Shown: piece by piece, positions 5,923-6,683 of the stretch
Layout: each line of letters begins with the position of its first letter
Position numbering within the stretch: position 1 is the first letter of the stretch
Source: an uncultured Solirubrobacterales bacterium
Lineage (GTDB): Bacteria; Actinomycetota; Thermoleophilia; Solirubrobacterales; Solirubrobacteraceae
Direction: 5' to 3'
NCBI GenBank assembly: GCA_903953065.1
Contig: CAJBIG010000144.1
Coordinates: 1 to 6,683 of the forward strand
DNA: 6,683 nt
The notes under the pieces: model-generated
The model's input: only the letters and a program-made list of their open reading frames with translations
Databases searched by the model: none
What the model was told of the DNA's origin: nothing
Position numbers and translations under genes: made by a program

Positions 5923-6039
5923 TCAAGCGACGGCGGCGCGCCGAACCGCTCGCGGCTCTCCGAGCAGCGCTTTCAGCGCCGGCCGTTCACGCCGCATTGC
6001 CTGCACGAGCAGATCAAGCTTCGAGCGGAGCGGCTTCAT
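5923..6039 (-). CDS. Possible 38-aa basic small ORF
   Basis: An ATG at 6037-6039 opens a 38-codon frame ending with TGA at 5923-5925. The product begins MKPLRSKLDLLVQAMRRE and continues with PALKALLGEPRAVRR, a strongly basic, potentially amphipathic helix. It overlaps the end of the response-regulator gene by 26 nt and ends 19 nt before the ATG of the membrane-protein gene, so it would neatly fill the gap in an otherwise compact strand. Against it: no clear ribosome binding site precedes the ATG, and open frames of this length are common by chance in GC-rich DNA. No known family is recognised. Confidence 0.25.
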   Translation of the reverse strand: MKPLRSKLDLLVQAMRRERPALKALLGEPRAVRRAAVA

Positions 6040-6683
6040 CGGCCGGTTCGGCGACGAAGTCGGCGGGCGGTGCATCAGGCACGATCTCGGCCCCCTCACG
6101 CAGCTCAGCGGCGAAGCGGTATCCAACACCGAAGTGAGTGTGGATGTAAAGCCAATCTGGTGAAGCGGCTTCAAGCTTGTGCCGCAGCTTCCGAACGAAG
6201 ACATCAACAGAGCGGTCGCCGCGAACCATCGCGTAGCCCCAAACGCGCTGGTAGATGTCCTCGCGCTCGAGCACGCGGCCGTCGGCGTTGGCGAGCAGCT
6301 CAATCAGTTCAAACTCACGCCGCGTCAATGCGACAGAGCGACCTTCAACGAAGGCTTGGAAGTGGTCGTTGCGAATTACCAGATCGCCGGCTTCAACCGG
6401 ACCTGCGCTCCGACGCTCATCGACTTCGCGGCGGCGGCGGACGACGGCCTCAACGCGAGCAATCAGCTCTTCAGGGTGGCAAGGCTTCGTAAGCCAGTCA
6501 TCGGCGCCGAGGCGCAGCCCGCGAACACGCTGAGCGACGCTCGAGCGGCCGGTGCAGACGACAACGCCAAGGCCAGGCATCGCTTCGCAGAGCCGTTCGA
6601 GATATTCCCAAGCCTGCGGCCCGAGGATCGCAAGGTCAATCACGATCGCGCTGAGGCGCATCGCGACGATCTCATCTACCGGC
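6014..6683 (-). CDS. OmpR/PhoB-family response regulator, N-terminus missing
   Basis: This is a transcription factor of a two-component system. The frame runs off the window edge; an ATG at 6659-6661 is internal, since PVDEIVA is encoded in frame before it and the receiver domain needs more N-terminal residues. Visible receiver features are the likely phospho-acceptor Asp (codon 6635-6637, in VIDLAI), the switch Thr in VVCTG, and the Lys in LTKPCHPEEL. The winged-helix DNA-binding domain follows with LTRREFELIELLAN, SVDVFVRKLRHKL and THFGVGYRF. After GYRF comes a 32-residue Ala/Pro-rich acidic tail (9 acidic, 1 basic residue) that extends past the usual domain end. The partner kinase is not in the window. 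It is on the same strand as the membrane-protein and Tad-like block; whether it controls that block is unknown. Confidence 0.92.
   Translation of the reverse strand, partial: PVDEIVAMRLSAIVIDLAILGPQAWEYLERLCEAMPGLGVVVCTGRSSVAQRVRGLRLGADDWLTKPCHPEELIARVEAVVRRRREVDERRSAGPVEAGDLVIRNDHFQAFVEGRSVALTRREFELIELLANADGRVLEREDIYQRVWGYAMVRGDRSVDVFVRKLRHKLEAASPDWLYIHTHFGVGYRFAAELREGAEIVPDAPPADFVAEPADEAAPLEA

Noticed and set aside
5921..5926. TTGACG as a -35 box for the TAGAAT element
   Set aside because: Only 5 bp separate it from TAGAAT, far short of the usual 16-18 bp.
5934..5943. Perfect palindrome CGGCGCGCCG
   Set aside because: A 10-bp GC palindrome is expected by chance in GC-rich DNA, and no second copy or promoter-linked position supports an operator.
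5967..5979. Small hairpin (5-bp stem, 3-nt loop) after the response-regulator gene
   Set aside because: The stem is short and has no following T-run; similar stems are common by chance in this base composition.
5923..6303. Full 126-codon minus-strand frame starting at 6303
   Set aside because: Most of it overlaps the DNA-binding domain of the response regulator in another frame. Only the last 38 codons from the ATG at 6039 fall mainly outside it, so only that part is kept as a weak candidate.

Overview
The window looks like chromosomal DNA from a high-GC actinobacterium. GTG and TTG starts, TadE/TadG-type genes joined by 4-bp GTGA overlaps, a candidate leaderless promoter and Ala/Arg-rich proteins suggest Thermoleophilia (Solirubrobacterales) or a relative. 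That placement is inferred from style only. No rRNA or tRNA gene, CRISPR array, insertion sequence, integrase or attachment site was seen.

Layout from left to right. (1) Positions 2-394, plus strand: the 3' end of a molybdopterin-oxidoreductase gene (molybdopterin-dinucleotide-binding domain). It converges on everything else across a 21-bp gap that holds a bulged hairpin. (2) Positions 416-2461, minus strand: a 681-aa exported alpha/beta-hydrolase resembling lipases. Its TTG start lies directly behind a run of ten G residues that seems to serve as its ribosome binding site. (3) Positions 2582-2995, minus strand: a hotdog-fold acyl-CoA thioesterase. (4) Positions 3020-5903, minus strand: the most unusual block. 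In transcription order it encodes a four-helix membrane protein with a candidate leaderless promoter, a TadE-like pseudopilin, a larger protein with a Rossmann-like N-terminal domain fused to a second TadE-like domain, and a TadG-like membrane anchor fused to two peptidoglycan-cleaving domains (VanY carboxypeptidase and SLT lytic transglycosylase). The last three genes overlap by GTGA and are probably translationally coupled. (5) Positions 6014-6683, minus strand: an OmpR/PhoB-family response regulator cut by the window edge, with a possible 38-codon ORF overlapping its end.

Working model (inference): the block at 3020-5903 makes a small type IVb pseudopilus-like or envelope assembly that carries its own dual-specificity wall-opening enzyme. 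No flp pilin, TadA ATPase, TadB/TadC or prepilin peptidase gene is in the window, so these proteins either use machinery encoded elsewhere or form a non-pilus envelope complex. The thioesterase starts 24 nt after the fusion gene and is probably in the same transcript. The lipase-like gene follows after 120 nt and may be transcribed separately. No gene-free stretch in the window exceeds 300 bases; the largest gap is 120 bases (2462-2581).
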